A DNA stretch of 7,750 nt from UMGS1307 sp964523005 (GCA_964523005.1 CAZFZL010000071.1:1-7750); one strand, 5' to 3'; numbered from the stretch's first letter, positions 1 through 7,181 are shown. The notes: generated by a model not told the origin, from the sequence alone. A program made the numbers and translations.

Positions 1-1495
1 AGCAAACACCGAGGTTTTCTTCGGATACTATAACAACAACATAGTCTGGCTGGAGCGCCGTTTTTATATAGTTGATATCGATTATTCTCGGCTGGAACGG
101 ATTAGCAGCTGTGGCTTCTATCTTCGTGCCGGTCTGATAGCCCTGAGCGTACATAACACCGTTGAAGCGTTCGCCGAGCATGGTATACAGCTGTGCTGAC
201 CATTCGTCTCTGAGTATCAGGACATTAGGCCATCTCTCACCGTTGACTTTTTCTTTTTCGTTGCTGATGTTGCGTTTGGTTATGAAGGAAACGACTTCGT
301 CTTCGTTTGTTGAGAACGAAAGGGTGTGATCGTCTTCTTCGTTGTAGATATTATAGGTAAAGGGGATCGTGAACTTAGGCGTTAGCGTAACGGTCTGTTC
401 CTTGATCGTCTCTCTGTCGAGGTACAGATACCCGACCATATCGCCGCCAAGGATCGATTTTGTCTCGACAGTAAAATCCGAAAGCGGCCTTGCCGATGCC
501 ATCGAAAACTCATCGTCTACGATGTTCATGATCTCGCGGTATGCAAGATATGCGCCGTATTCAGTCCAATAGCTGTCGGTCTTGCCGTAGATCGGGTAGT
601 TGTCATTAAGATGATCGGCGAAGATCTCTTTCATGTCAATGACCGTTGCGCTCGTTTCTTTGAGTGCTTTGACTATTTGGGAATATCGGGTCGAGTGTGT
701 TTCTGTGACAACATCGTCCGGCGCAAGGTCGGAGTACAATGTCAGTGCGCTCGGGACGAGAACGAATATATACGGAACTTCCACAAAAAGGTTGTTCTTT
801 ACATATTCTTCACTCTGTGCAAGCTCTTGCTCGGTGAGGACGTGTCCTAACTGACCGGCAAGCTGAGTCTGATAAGCTGCGAGCTTATTATTGTAACGAG
901 CTGTTTGAATTGAAGTATAGGTTGTGTTAATATAGTTCTTCACTTCACCTATCTGCGTCATAGTAAGAAGGGTATCACCATAGAAATCATCAAGCGTATT
1001 GCTCATGAACAGCTGGCTGTTTTTGCCTATTGTCACGGCATATCCGTCCTTGCGTTCGGAAATTGTAGCTTTATACTCTGCCGAAAAATATTCCGGTGTG
1101 CTTTCTTCAAGACTGCCCGTCTGTGCGGTGCACTCAAGAAGCGCATTACTTGTGCCGGGAAGATCGATCTCAGTTATAAAATATCCCGTTTTACTGACTG
1201 TTTCAACATCTATTTCCGTTCCGCGGATATAAACGGTCGCACCTGCTACACAAGTACCGGCAACGCATATACGCGAAGCGGTGATGTTAATAACCTCGGT
1301 GACAACCGGCTGAGGCGTATAGCCTTCGGGTGTGGAGACGTCTTCCGTACGGGATGTATCTTCTTGCGATTCAGCTGTCTCGCTTGTTGTTGCCGGACGC
1401 GAGTCAATGATATCATTGATACTGCTGTTGTCACACGACGCAAACGAAAGCGCAAATATGCTGATCAAAAGAAGAAATACGATCGTTTTTTTCAT
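1..1495 (-). CDS. Lipoprotein with Ig-like domain and degenerate AlgJ/DHHW-type SGNH hydrolase domain (partial, 3' end outside window)
   Basis: The reading frame is open from the ATG at 1495 to the window edge, giving 498 residues and no stop. Residues 1-20 form a lipoprotein signal peptide (MKK, hydrophobic core, FAS before Cys21), so the mature protein should be lipid-anchored outside the membrane. A Ser/Thr/Glu-rich linker (about 22-65) leads to an Ig-like beta domain (about 66-135, with GATVYIRG and TGYFITEI). From about 150 the pattern resembles AlgJ/AlgX/DHHW SGNH proteins, which in known cases O-acetylate exopolysaccharides with an MBOAT partner: an entry segment near 157-174, a VLVP strand, TDSYWTEYGAYLAY around 306-319, LILRDEW around 426-432, and a late DYVVVIVSEENL typical of the domain's end. 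The family's D-x-H motif reads Asp307-Ser-Tyr309 and the RDS serine is Glu431, so it is probably not a normal acetyltransferase. The stop is likely close beyond the edge. A weak GAAAGGG ribosome site (1504-1510) lies 8 bases upstream. Domain assignment is from remembered family patterns. Confidence 0.8.
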   Translation of the reverse strand, partial: MKKTIVFLLLISIFALSFASCDNSSINDIIDSRPATTSETAESQEDTSRTEDVSTPEGYTPQPVVTEVINITASRICVAGTCVAGATVYIRGTEIDVETVSKTGYFITEIDLPGTSNALLECTAQTGSLEESTPEYFSAEYKATISERKDGYAVTIGKNSQLFMSNTLDDFYGDTLLTMTQIGEVKNYINTTYTSIQTARYNNKLAAYQTQLAGQLGHVLTEQELAQSEEYVKNNLFVEVPYIFVLVPSALTLYSDLAPDDVVTETHSTRYSQIVKALKETSATVIDMKEIFADHLNDNYPIYGKTDSYWTEYGAYLAYREIMNIVDDEFSMASARPLSDFTVETKSILGGDMVGYLYLDRETIKEQTVTLTPKFTIPFTYNIYNEEDDHTLSFSTNEDEVVSFITKRNISNEKEKVNGERWPNVLILRDEWSAQLYTMLGERFNGVMYAQGYQTGTKIEATAANPFQPRIIDINYIKTALQPDYVVVIVSEENLGVC

Positions 1496-1503
1496 GGTGG
1501 TTA

Positions 1504-1510
1504 CCCTTTC
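1504..1510 (-). promoter_or_regulatory. Weak ribosome binding site of the lipoprotein gene
   Basis: GAAAGGG, 8 bases before the ATG at 1495, in the 27-base gap after the EF-G-like stop. No promoter is visible in that gap, so the gene is probably read from the upstream transcript. Confidence 0.5.
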
Positions 1511-1522
1511 TGGTATATGCTT

Positions 1523-3583
1523 TTATTCGTTTTCTGCCGCCTTCTTAGCCTCTTCTATGACCTTCTGAGCGACGTTTGCGGGGGCTTCTTCATATCTCTC
1601 AAACTGGTATGTAAATACTCCTCTTCCCTGCGTCATAGCGCGCAGCTGGATAGCGTAAGTACCCATTTCAGCCTGTGGGACATCGGCTTCGACTACTGAA
1701 AATCCTTTTTTCTCGCTCTGATCTGTGCCGAGGATACGTCCGCGGCGCTTGTTGAGATCACCGATTATATCACCCATCATGGAATCGGGAACGAGAACCT
1801 TGAGCGAACCGATCGGCTCAAGAAGTACTGTGCCGCACTGTTTCATGCCTTCTTTGAACGCGAGGTTTGCCGCTATTTTGAAGGACATTTCCGATGAGTC
1901 AACAGGATGATATGAACCATCGTACAGGTTAGCTTTTACGTTTATTACAGGATATCCTGCAAGAGTACCCTTCTGGAGCGACTCTTGAAGTCCTTTTTCG
2001 ACCGCGGGGAAGAAATTCTTAGGCACCGATCCGCCGAATACGGTTTCAGTGAATTCAAGTCCCTCCTGCGTTCCGGGTGAAAACTCTATTCTGACATGAC
2101 CGTACTGACCGTGACCGCCGGACTGCTTTTTGTGTTTGCCTTCAACTTGCGCCGATTTGGTTATCGTCTCTCTGTACGGAACCTTCGCAGGAACGAGCGT
2201 CACGCTTACGCCGAAGCGCGTCTTGAGCTTCGATGTGATTATATCAAGGTGCATATCGCCAAGACCGTACAGACACATCTGTTTTGTCTCTTTGTTTACC
2301 TCATACCTGATGGTGTAGTCCTCTTCAAGCAGCTTCGTAATACCGCCCGATATTTTGTCTTCATCACCCTTTGCCGTTGGCACGATAGCCATTACGAGGT
2401 ACGGCTTCGGGAATTTGATGGTAAGATATCTTGCTTTGGAGCTGCCGGAGGTAAGAGTATCATTGGTATTAGTGTTTATCAGCTTAGCTGTTACACCTAT
2501 ATCACCGCAAACAAGCTCGTCAACATCGGTTTGCTTGCTTCCGCGCATCGTACACAGCTTCGCGATCTTTTCGACCTGTCCGCTGACGACATTGGTAAGT
2601 ATCGAGTCCTTTTTGAGTTTACCGTTCATGACCTTGAAGTAGGACATTTTTCCTACGAACGGGTCGGCGACCGTCTTAAACACAAACACTGAGGCGTCGC
2701 CGTCCGGCTTCATTTCTATCGGCTCGGTGCCGCCGTCTTGGTTTTCTATATTATCATATTTTTTATCGACAGGTGAGCAGAAGGACGCCGCGACAGTATC
2801 AAGCAGTTCCCTGACGCCGGTAAGAGCCGTAGCCGAGCCACTGAACACCGGCACGATCGTGCCGTCTATAAGTCCTCTGTTGAGAGCCGAAATGGTCTCT
2901 TCATGTGTGAAAGGCTCCTCGGCAAAGAACTTTTCCATCAGTCCGTCGCTCGTCTCTGCAAGCGCTTCGGTGAGCATAGTGTGATAATGAGCTATCTTTT
3001 CGGAGCTTGACGCGGGGGTGGGCATTTTCGTTTTATTGCCCTTCTCATCAAACGAATAGGCTTCATCCTTTATAAGGCTGTAATAACCGCCGTCTATCGG
3101 TATAAACACCGGACAGACCTTCGTTCCGAAAACTGAATGAAGACCTTCGAGCGTATTGTCAAACTGCGCGTTGCTGTCGTCCAGTTTATTGATGAAGAAT
3201 GCCTTCGGGATCTTCTCTGCATATTCGTATGAGATCTCCGTGCCGACCTTACAGCCGGATTTCCCGTCTATGACGATTATCGCACTGTCGGCTACTCTGA
3301 CCGCCTGGAGTGCTTCACCGGCAAAATCAAAGAAGCCGGGGATATCGAGAATATTTATCTTACAGCCGTTCCATTCTATATTTGCAAGCGCTGTCGAAAT
3401 TGATATTGTACGCTTTTTCTCTTCAGCGTCAAAATCACAGACCGTGTTTCCGTCGGAGGTCTTTCCGAGTCTGTCGGTTGCCTTGGAAAGAAAGAGCATT
3501 GCTTCCGCGAGCGAAGTCTTTCCGTCGCCGCCGTGTCCCATTAAACATATGTTTCTGATCTTGTTGGATTCGTACAAAGCCAT
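1523..3583 (-). CDS. EF-G-like translational GTPase (EF-G2 type)
   Basis: This is a 686-residue protein with the five-domain layout of elongation factor G. The G domain has P-loop GHGGDGKTS (16-24), a switch I remnant KRTISI (57-62), DIPGFFDF (80-87), NKLD (132-135) and FSGSA (247-251). Domain II spans about 293-378. Domain IV carries GGHGQYGHV (489-497) and YDGSYHPVDSSEMSF (554-568), keeping the tip histidine of true EF-G. Domain V has MMGDIIGDLNKRRGRI (602-617). The canonical DTPGH histidine that aids GTP hydrolysis is Phe84 and the RGIT motif is RTIS, both features of the EF-G-like paralogue group rather than the main EF-G. It is cytoplasmic and ribosome-associated by family; its exact role is not established. 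The ATG at 3583 is chosen because an AGGAG site sits 10 bases upstream. A longer in-frame start at 3649 would put the promoter's -10 box inside the coding region. Confidence 0.92.
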   Translation of the reverse strand: MALYESNKIRNICLMGHGGDGKTSLAEAMLFLSKATDRLGKTSDGNTVCDFDAEEKKRTISISTALANIEWNGCKINILDIPGFFDFAGEALQAVRVADSAIIVIDGKSGCKVGTEISYEYAEKIPKAFFINKLDDSNAQFDNTLEGLHSVFGTKVCPVFIPIDGGYYSLIKDEAYSFDEKGNKTKMPTPASSSEKIAHYHTMLTEALAETSDGLMEKFFAEEPFTHEETISALNRGLIDGTIVPVFSGSATALTGVRELLDTVAASFCSPVDKKYDNIENQDGGTEPIEMKPDGDASVFVFKTVADPFVGKMSYFKVMNGKLKKDSILTNVVSGQVEKIAKLCTMRGSKQTDVDELVCGDIGVTAKLINTNTNDTLTSGSSKARYLTIKFPKPYLVMAIVPTAKGDEDKISGGITKLLEEDYTIRYEVNKETKQMCLYGLGDMHLDIITSKLKTRFGVSVTLVPAKVPYRETITKSAQVEGKHKKQSGGHGQYGHVRIEFSPGTQEGLEFTETVFGGSVPKNFFPAVEKGLQESLQKGTLAGYPVINVKANLYDGSYHPVDSSEMSFKIAANLAFKEGMKQCGTVLLEPIGSLKVLVPDSMMGDIIGDLNKRRGRILGTDQSEKKGFSVVEADVPQAEMGTYAIQLRAMTQGRGVFTYQFERYEEAPANVAQKVIEEAKKAAENE

Positions 3584-3593
3584 TTGTTCTATT

Positions 3594-3599
3594 CTCCTT
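3594..3599 (-). promoter_or_regulatory. Ribosome binding site deciding the EF-G-like start
   Basis: AAGGAG on the minus strand, with 10 bases between it and the ATG at 3583. It lies downstream of the promoter and supports the 686-residue form over the 708-residue one. Confidence 0.8.
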
Positions 3600-3628
3600 T
3601 TGTGTTCTGCATTAACGCCGTAATTCAT

Positions 3629-3657
3629 ATTATAAGGCATTCTACACAAAATTTCAA
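3629..3657 (-). promoter_or_regulatory. Sigma-A type promoter for the EF-G-like gene
   Basis: Reading the minus strand, a -35 box TTGAAA (3652-3657) is separated by exactly 17 bases from a perfect -10 box TATAAT (3629-3634). The stretch upstream of the -35 (about 3658-3690) is almost all A and T with A-runs, like an UP element. Transcription would start near 3622, about 39 bases before the ATG at 3583. The promoter probably also drives the lipoprotein gene. Confidence 0.8.
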
Positions 3658-3705
3658 TAGTAATATTTCGTTTTTTTAATTTTTAAATCACATTTATTCT
3701 GATTT

Positions 3706-6237
3706 TCATATCAAAAATGAAATAATACTTATCGGAATTATCCACAGCAGCTGAAACATCATAGCAAGCAGCGACGATAGACTTGAAACAGCACCCGTGG
3801 CAATGAGGAAGAAAACGATTGCAAACGATAGAAACACGCTGACAAAATTGATGATTGCATTCGTTCTGACACAATGACGCGTTTTATCGGTGAGAATGAA
3901 CATTTTTAATAGCATATGCATATTTGCAGAGCTGACGATACCCGACGATACGCGCTCGGAAGTACCGGTTATTTCTTCCTTGGTATCTGCCTTAAGGATC
4001 GCTATCGGGCATTTCTTAAAGGAAACGCTCTTCTGAAGCATATCGTTGTCAATATTCGGATCGAGTGTTTTTATTCCGACACAAAGCCCTGCGGCGTACA
4101 TATCGCGTAAAAGCGTGTTGAACGCCGGATTGACTTTATATTTTATATATATCTTTGCCGCAAGCTCATCATCGAGCGCAACATACATCACCGATGCACA
4201 GCCCTGCTCAAACTCGTCATCGTTTTTATCCTGTCTTATATCGAAGCGGTTTTTGTGCATAAATGAGCGTTTCCCGATGAAATAGTCGTGGCCGTCCATT
4301 GAAGCAATAAAGCCGTCCTCGCTTACGTCTATAAGCTTGAAAAGCTCGGGGATCGTTCCATCTGAAGCTATCGCTCTCGCAAACACCTCCGCGAGCGGCC
4401 CTCCGAGATTTGCGAATATTTTGGCGGTATTTATAATGATTTTATCGATGCGATAGTCGCCGTAGGTTCTGAAGCCGGTGATCTTGACGTTTTTTGCCGG
4501 GAACACCTCGGCATCGGAGAAAGAAATGACGCCGGCGTTATCGTATTCGTCGGCGACTGCGTTGCCGACAAGTGCGCTCTTACGGCTGACGGCAAAGGAA
4601 TTTGCCGCGTTGACTGGCAGGACACTCACAAGAAATGCGCTCAACGGGAGCGAAGCTGCAATCAATGCTGCCGCAGCGCTGATCGCACCATATGCGTCGC
4701 CCTGTTTGATATATGCAAATATTGCCGCAAGTACTGCCGCGAGCAGTATAAGCGGAAGCTGAAAGCCAAGCAGATCGTCGCTCTTCGGGCGCTTTCTTAT
4801 TCTTTCGAAAAACCCGTCGATGAATGTCGCTTTTCTGACAGTGTACAAATCGGAATCCTTCAAAAGATATTTATAAAATTCGTTTGCTTCTTTTGCGTTG
4901 GAGCTAAGCGCCTGAGCGCTGTATTTTTCGCCGGTCGCCGAGATCACCTCAAAGCAACGCAAATCTCGTTTACTCTGAGTGAGCTTCGAGACAGTCGCGA
5001 TTATTCCGGCGGCTGCGCCGCCCAGGCAGAACAGCATGATGCCCTTGCCCGTCGGAACCATCAGCGCCGTTGCGACGGCGTGGATCAGCGGAAAGAGCAA
5101 AGCGGCGAACAGCACCGAGTCAGGAGTAGGCATAAAGTGTATAAGCCCTTTCACTCCGTTTATGACGTTCTCCATGAGCACAATCGCGGCAAACAGCAGG
5201 AGCTGTATGTCTATCAGGATATACAGAAGTCCATATCTGCCGGGAGTGATAAGCGCCGGAAGCAATCCGTCATAACGCACGCCGATCTCCATAAAGGCGA
5301 TTACCGCCGTAATCAATATAACGAGTGCAAGCTTTATCCTGCTTTTTTTGATGGTTTTTTCAAGCATCGATACGACTTCGTCATCCTGAGATGCAGAAGT
5401 ATATTCATAAGCGATCGTTTTTTTTGCGTCACGGCGCCTGATGCGGTTTTCTTTTTTGCGTGTACGCAAGGTGGCTTCCTGTGCGCTTTCTCTGATTTCA
5501 CGCACTTCCTGCGGTATATTATCCTCCTCGCTCTTGTTCATCATTCCGAACGCAAGTCTGAGCTTCGCATCGGCCGTGGTAATGCTTTCCTTAACAGGAG
5601 GCATATCTATCTGCCGCGTATCGGCAAGTCCAAGCTTCATTTGATCTTCATCGTTTTCGTCGGTGAGGATCGAAAGTTCTCCGTTTTCAATTTTTTCGCT
5701 CAGCGCATCGTAATCGGCGTCAAAGACCGCCGTTTTTGCGTTGTCGGCATCCTCATCCTGCGCTTCCTGCTCTTTCATCAGAAGCTCAGGCGTGATTGCC
5801 TCAAGGTCGCCCGTGGAAAAAAGAGCTTCCTGCTCATAGCTGCGCTGCTTGGGGGCTTCCTCAAGCGTCGAAAAGCGCTTTACCGGATTCTCCTTCTCTT
5901 CCTTTTTCTCGCCTTCGCCGATAAGAGCGTATATTTCCTCGACCTTTGCACTCTTCATCTTGTTTTTCTGTCCGGCAAGATATGACGATATCTCCGTGTC
6001 AGAGCTTATCTGCTCATCGAGTGCTTTTTTCAGGCTCGCGAAGCGCTCTTCTTTTTCTTCTTTTTTTCTCTTTTTTTCCTGTTCTCCGCTAGAAGCCTCA
6101 GACTCCTGCACCGGTATCTCGGTGGTCGTGCGTTCCTGCGAAAGCCGTTCTTCGTTTTCCGCAGACGCAAGCTCAAGTATTTCGTTTATGCGCATGGGCG
6201 CGGAACTGTTTTCCGCAGGTTTGTTTTTCTCTGCCAT
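3706..6237 (-). CDS. Membrane protein related to P1B-type metal ATPases, apparently catalytically dead, with long charged N-terminal extension
   Basis: 843 residues. Residues 1-300 are hydrophilic and rich in Glu/Lys/Ser, with a purine-tract-encoded KKRKKEEKEE segment near 55-64; they look disordered or coiled and cytoplasmic. Eight likely membrane segments follow (about 301-320, 335-356, 373-394, 398-417, 491-510, 519-541, 794-814, 820-843), a 4+2+2 layout with cytoplasmic loops of about 73 and 250 residues. This is the plan of P1B heavy-metal ATPases. Traces of the family remain: Pro531 in the sixth segment at the CPx position, 43 residues before VISFSD (570-575), which sits where VxxFDKTGT should be; GGPLAEVF (612-619) where SEHPLA should be; GHDYFIG (649-655); and YVALDDELAAKI (685-696) followed by GIKTLD (721-726) in place of xxLTGD. 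The phosphorylation Asp, TGD and GDGxNDxP are all missing. Transport by ATP-driven phosphorylation therefore seems impossible; the real function is unknown. An AGGAG site inside the end of rlmB serves this start. Confidence 0.85.
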   Translation of the reverse strand: MAEKNKPAENSSAPMRINEILELASAENEERLSQERTTTEIPVQESEASSGEQEKKRKKEEKEERFASLKKALDEQISSDTEISSYLAGQKNKMKSAKVEEIYALIGEGEKKEEKENPVKRFSTLEEAPKQRSYEQEALFSTGDLEAITPELLMKEQEAQDEDADNAKTAVFDADYDALSEKIENGELSILTDENDEDQMKLGLADTRQIDMPPVKESITTADAKLRLAFGMMNKSEEDNIPQEVREIRESAQEATLRTRKKENRIRRRDAKKTIAYEYTSASQDDEVVSMLEKTIKKSRIKLALVILITAVIAFMEIGVRYDGLLPALITPGRYGLLYILIDIQLLLFAAIVLMENVINGVKGLIHFMPTPDSVLFAALLFPLIHAVATALMVPTGKGIMLFCLGGAAAGIIATVSKLTQSKRDLRCFEVISATGEKYSAQALSSNAKEANEFYKYLLKDSDLYTVRKATFIDGFFERIRKRPKSDDLLGFQLPLILLAAVLAAIFAYIKQGDAYGAISAAAALIAASLPLSAFLVSVLPVNAANSFAVSRKSALVGNAVADEYDNAGVISFSDAEVFPAKNVKITGFRTYGDYRIDKIIINTAKIFANLGGPLAEVFARAIASDGTIPELFKLIDVSEDGFIASMDGHDYFIGKRSFMHKNRFDIRQDKNDDEFEQGCASVMYVALDDELAAKIYIKYKVNPAFNTLLRDMYAAGLCVGIKTLDPNIDNDMLQKSVSFKKCPIAILKADTKEEITGTSERVSSGIVSSANMHMLLKMFILTDKTRHCVRTNAIINFVSVFLSFAIVFFLIATGAVSSLSSLLAMMFQLLWIIPISIISFLI

Positions 6238-6239
6238 AC

Positions 6240-6998
6240 TTAAACTCCTGACGAATGTCTTTGTCTGGCGGCCTCGGTGAGTACTACCGCAGCCGCTGCG
6301 GATACATTGAGCGAATTTATGTGTCCGTACATCGGAATGCTTATCACGCCGTCGCAGTTTTTCTTCACGAGCGGTGATACGCCGTCGCCCTCGCTTCCGA
6401 GCACAAACGCCGTGGAAGACGAAAAGTCTGTTTTGTAAAATTCTTCGCCGCCAAGCTCAACGGCATAGCACCATACATTGTTTTTCTTGAGCGTTTCTAT
6501 CGCCGCGCTGATATTCGCCACACGCGAAATGAGCATATGCTCCGTAGCGCCTGCCGATGCCTTTACTGCCGCCGTCGTTATACCGGCGCTGTTGCGCTTC
6601 GGGATAATCACGCCGTGTGCTCCGGAGCATTCGGCGCTTCTGATTATCGCGCCGATATTGTGAACGTCGCTCACACCGTCGCATATCACGACGAGTGCTT
6701 TTTCTCCGGCTTCACGCGCACGGGCAAGTATATCCTCAATCGAACAGTACTCCGTCTGCGCTCTGTACGCAGCTACGCCCTGATGCGGCGTAGAACCGGA
6801 TAGCATATCGAGCTTCTTTTTGTCGCATTCCGCAAGCGGTACGCTCTGCTTTTTCGCGAGAGATATGATAAGCATCATCGGCTTGTCATATCGGCTTTCA
6901 CGCTGTATAAAAATTTTGTCCGCAGCGCCGCTCTTGAGCAGTTCGGCAACGGCGTTTCTTCCTACGACGACTTCGTCGCAGCTTTTTTCTTCAGTCAA
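6240..6998 (-). CDS. rlmB: 23S rRNA 2'-O-methyltransferase of the RlmB/TrmH (SpoU) family
   Basis: 252 residues, the usual length for RlmB. The N-terminal substrate-binding domain (about 10-80) begins with VVGRNAVAELL and contains HQGVAA, typical of RlmB. The C-terminal SPOUT knotted methyltransferase domain shows all three SpoU motifs: N114-IGAIIRSAE (motif 1), FVLGSEGDG (198-206, motif 2) and ISIPMYGHINSLNVSAAAA (219-237, motif 3). RlmB methylates the ribose of a conserved guanosine in the 23S peptidyl-transferase loop using S-adenosylmethionine; a related rRNA or tRNA ribose target cannot be excluded by sequence. The start is TTG at 6998: an in-frame TAG lies shortly upstream, no ATG or GTG lies between it and motif-bearing sequence, and AGGCGGT sits 9 bases upstream. 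The gene ends 2 bases before the next one, whose ribosome site is inside its last codons. A promoter lies at 7035-7063. Confidence 0.93.
   Translation of the reverse strand: MTEEKSCDEVVVGRNAVAELLKSGAADKIFIQRESRYDKPMMLIISLAKKQSVPLAECDKKKLDMLSGSTPHQGVAAYRAQTEYCSIEDILARAREAGEKALVVICDGVSDVHNIGAIIRSAECSGAHGVIIPKRNSAGITTAAVKASAGATEHMLISRVANISAAIETLKKNNVWCYAVELGGEEFYKTDFSSSTAFVLGSEGDGVSPLVKKNCDGVISIPMYGHINSLNVSAAAAVVLTEAARQRHSSGV
6245..6250 (-). promoter_or_regulatory. Ribosome binding site of the ATPase-like gene inside rlmB
   Basis: CAGGAG within the last codons of rlmB, with 7 bases to the ATG at 6237. With only 2 bases between the stop of rlmB and this ATG, translational coupling is likely. Confidence 0.75.
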
Positions 6999-7007
6999 AG
7001 TATTACT

Positions 7008-7014
7008 ACCGCCT
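7008..7014 (-). promoter_or_regulatory. Ribosome binding site for the TTG start of rlmB
   Basis: AGGCGGT, one mismatch from the ideal AGGAGGT, placed 9 bases before the TTG at 6998. An in-frame stop lies just upstream, so this site supports TTG as the true start. Confidence 0.65.
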
Positions 7015-7034
7015 GTCTATATTCATACGCAATA

Positions 7035-7063
7035 ATTATATCACACTTATTTATGTTTGTCAC
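7035..7063 (-). promoter_or_regulatory. Sigma-A type promoter for rlmB and the ATPase-like gene
   Basis: On the minus strand, a -35 box GTGACA (7058-7063, one mismatch to TTGACA) is 17 bases from a perfect -10 TATAAT (7035-7040). The -10 is preceded by TGA, giving an extended -10 TGnTATAAT. A-rich sequence lies upstream of the -35. The predicted transcript starts near 7028, about 30 bases before the TTG start. Confidence 0.78.
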
Positions 7064-7137
7064 TATTATTTTTTCATTTTCTGCGACTATTTTCAACACC
7101 GTGTCTTTCAATTTTCCTATGTTAACCGCACCGGGAC

Positions 7138-7157
7138 TGTAAGCGAAAAACCTTACA
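7138..7157. repeat. Short perfect inverted repeat in the Hsp20-rlmB gap
   Basis: TGTAAG (7138-7143) and CTTACA (7152-7157) are perfect 6-base inverted arms around an 8-base A-rich spacer. The repeat lies past the Hsp20 terminator and about 75 bases upstream of the rlmB -35 box. It could be an operator or a small hairpin; nothing in the sequence decides. The rest of 7064-7181 holds no gene or RNA I recognise. Confidence 0.35.
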
Positions 7158-7181
7158 CTCTGAAAGCTTAATGCACAACAT

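Noticed and set aside
2096..2692. A 198-codon open frame on the plus strand
   Set aside because: It is antisense to the EF-G-like gene, whose family motifs run through the whole region. No family pattern is seen in it.
3584..3649. 22-residue N-terminal extension of the EF-G-like protein
   Set aside because: It overlaps the -10 box of a consensus promoter and has no ribosome site, whereas the ATG at 3583 has one.
3685..3705. Hairpin AAATCA...TGATTT right after the ATPase-like stop
   Set aside because: Only 6 AT-rich pairs with a 9-base loop, and on the coding strand it is followed by A-runs rather than a U-tract, so it is not a convincing terminator.
4927..4935. Thr-Gly-Glu (residues 435-437) of the ATPase-like protein as an actuator-domain TGE motif
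   Set aside because: It lies in the correct cytoplasmic loop, but the loop is only about 73 residues and the flanking sequence lacks the usual DESxLTGES pattern. A chance match is more likely.
5080..5985. A 301-codon open frame on the plus strand
   Set aside because: It lies wholly opposite the ATPase-like gene, has an implausible residue mix, and has no ribosome site or promoter. It is a shadow of the real gene.
7064..7137. A second promoter with TTGAAA near 7100 upstream of rlmB
   Set aside because: TTGAAA is present on the minus strand but no -10-like hexamer follows at 16-18 bases.
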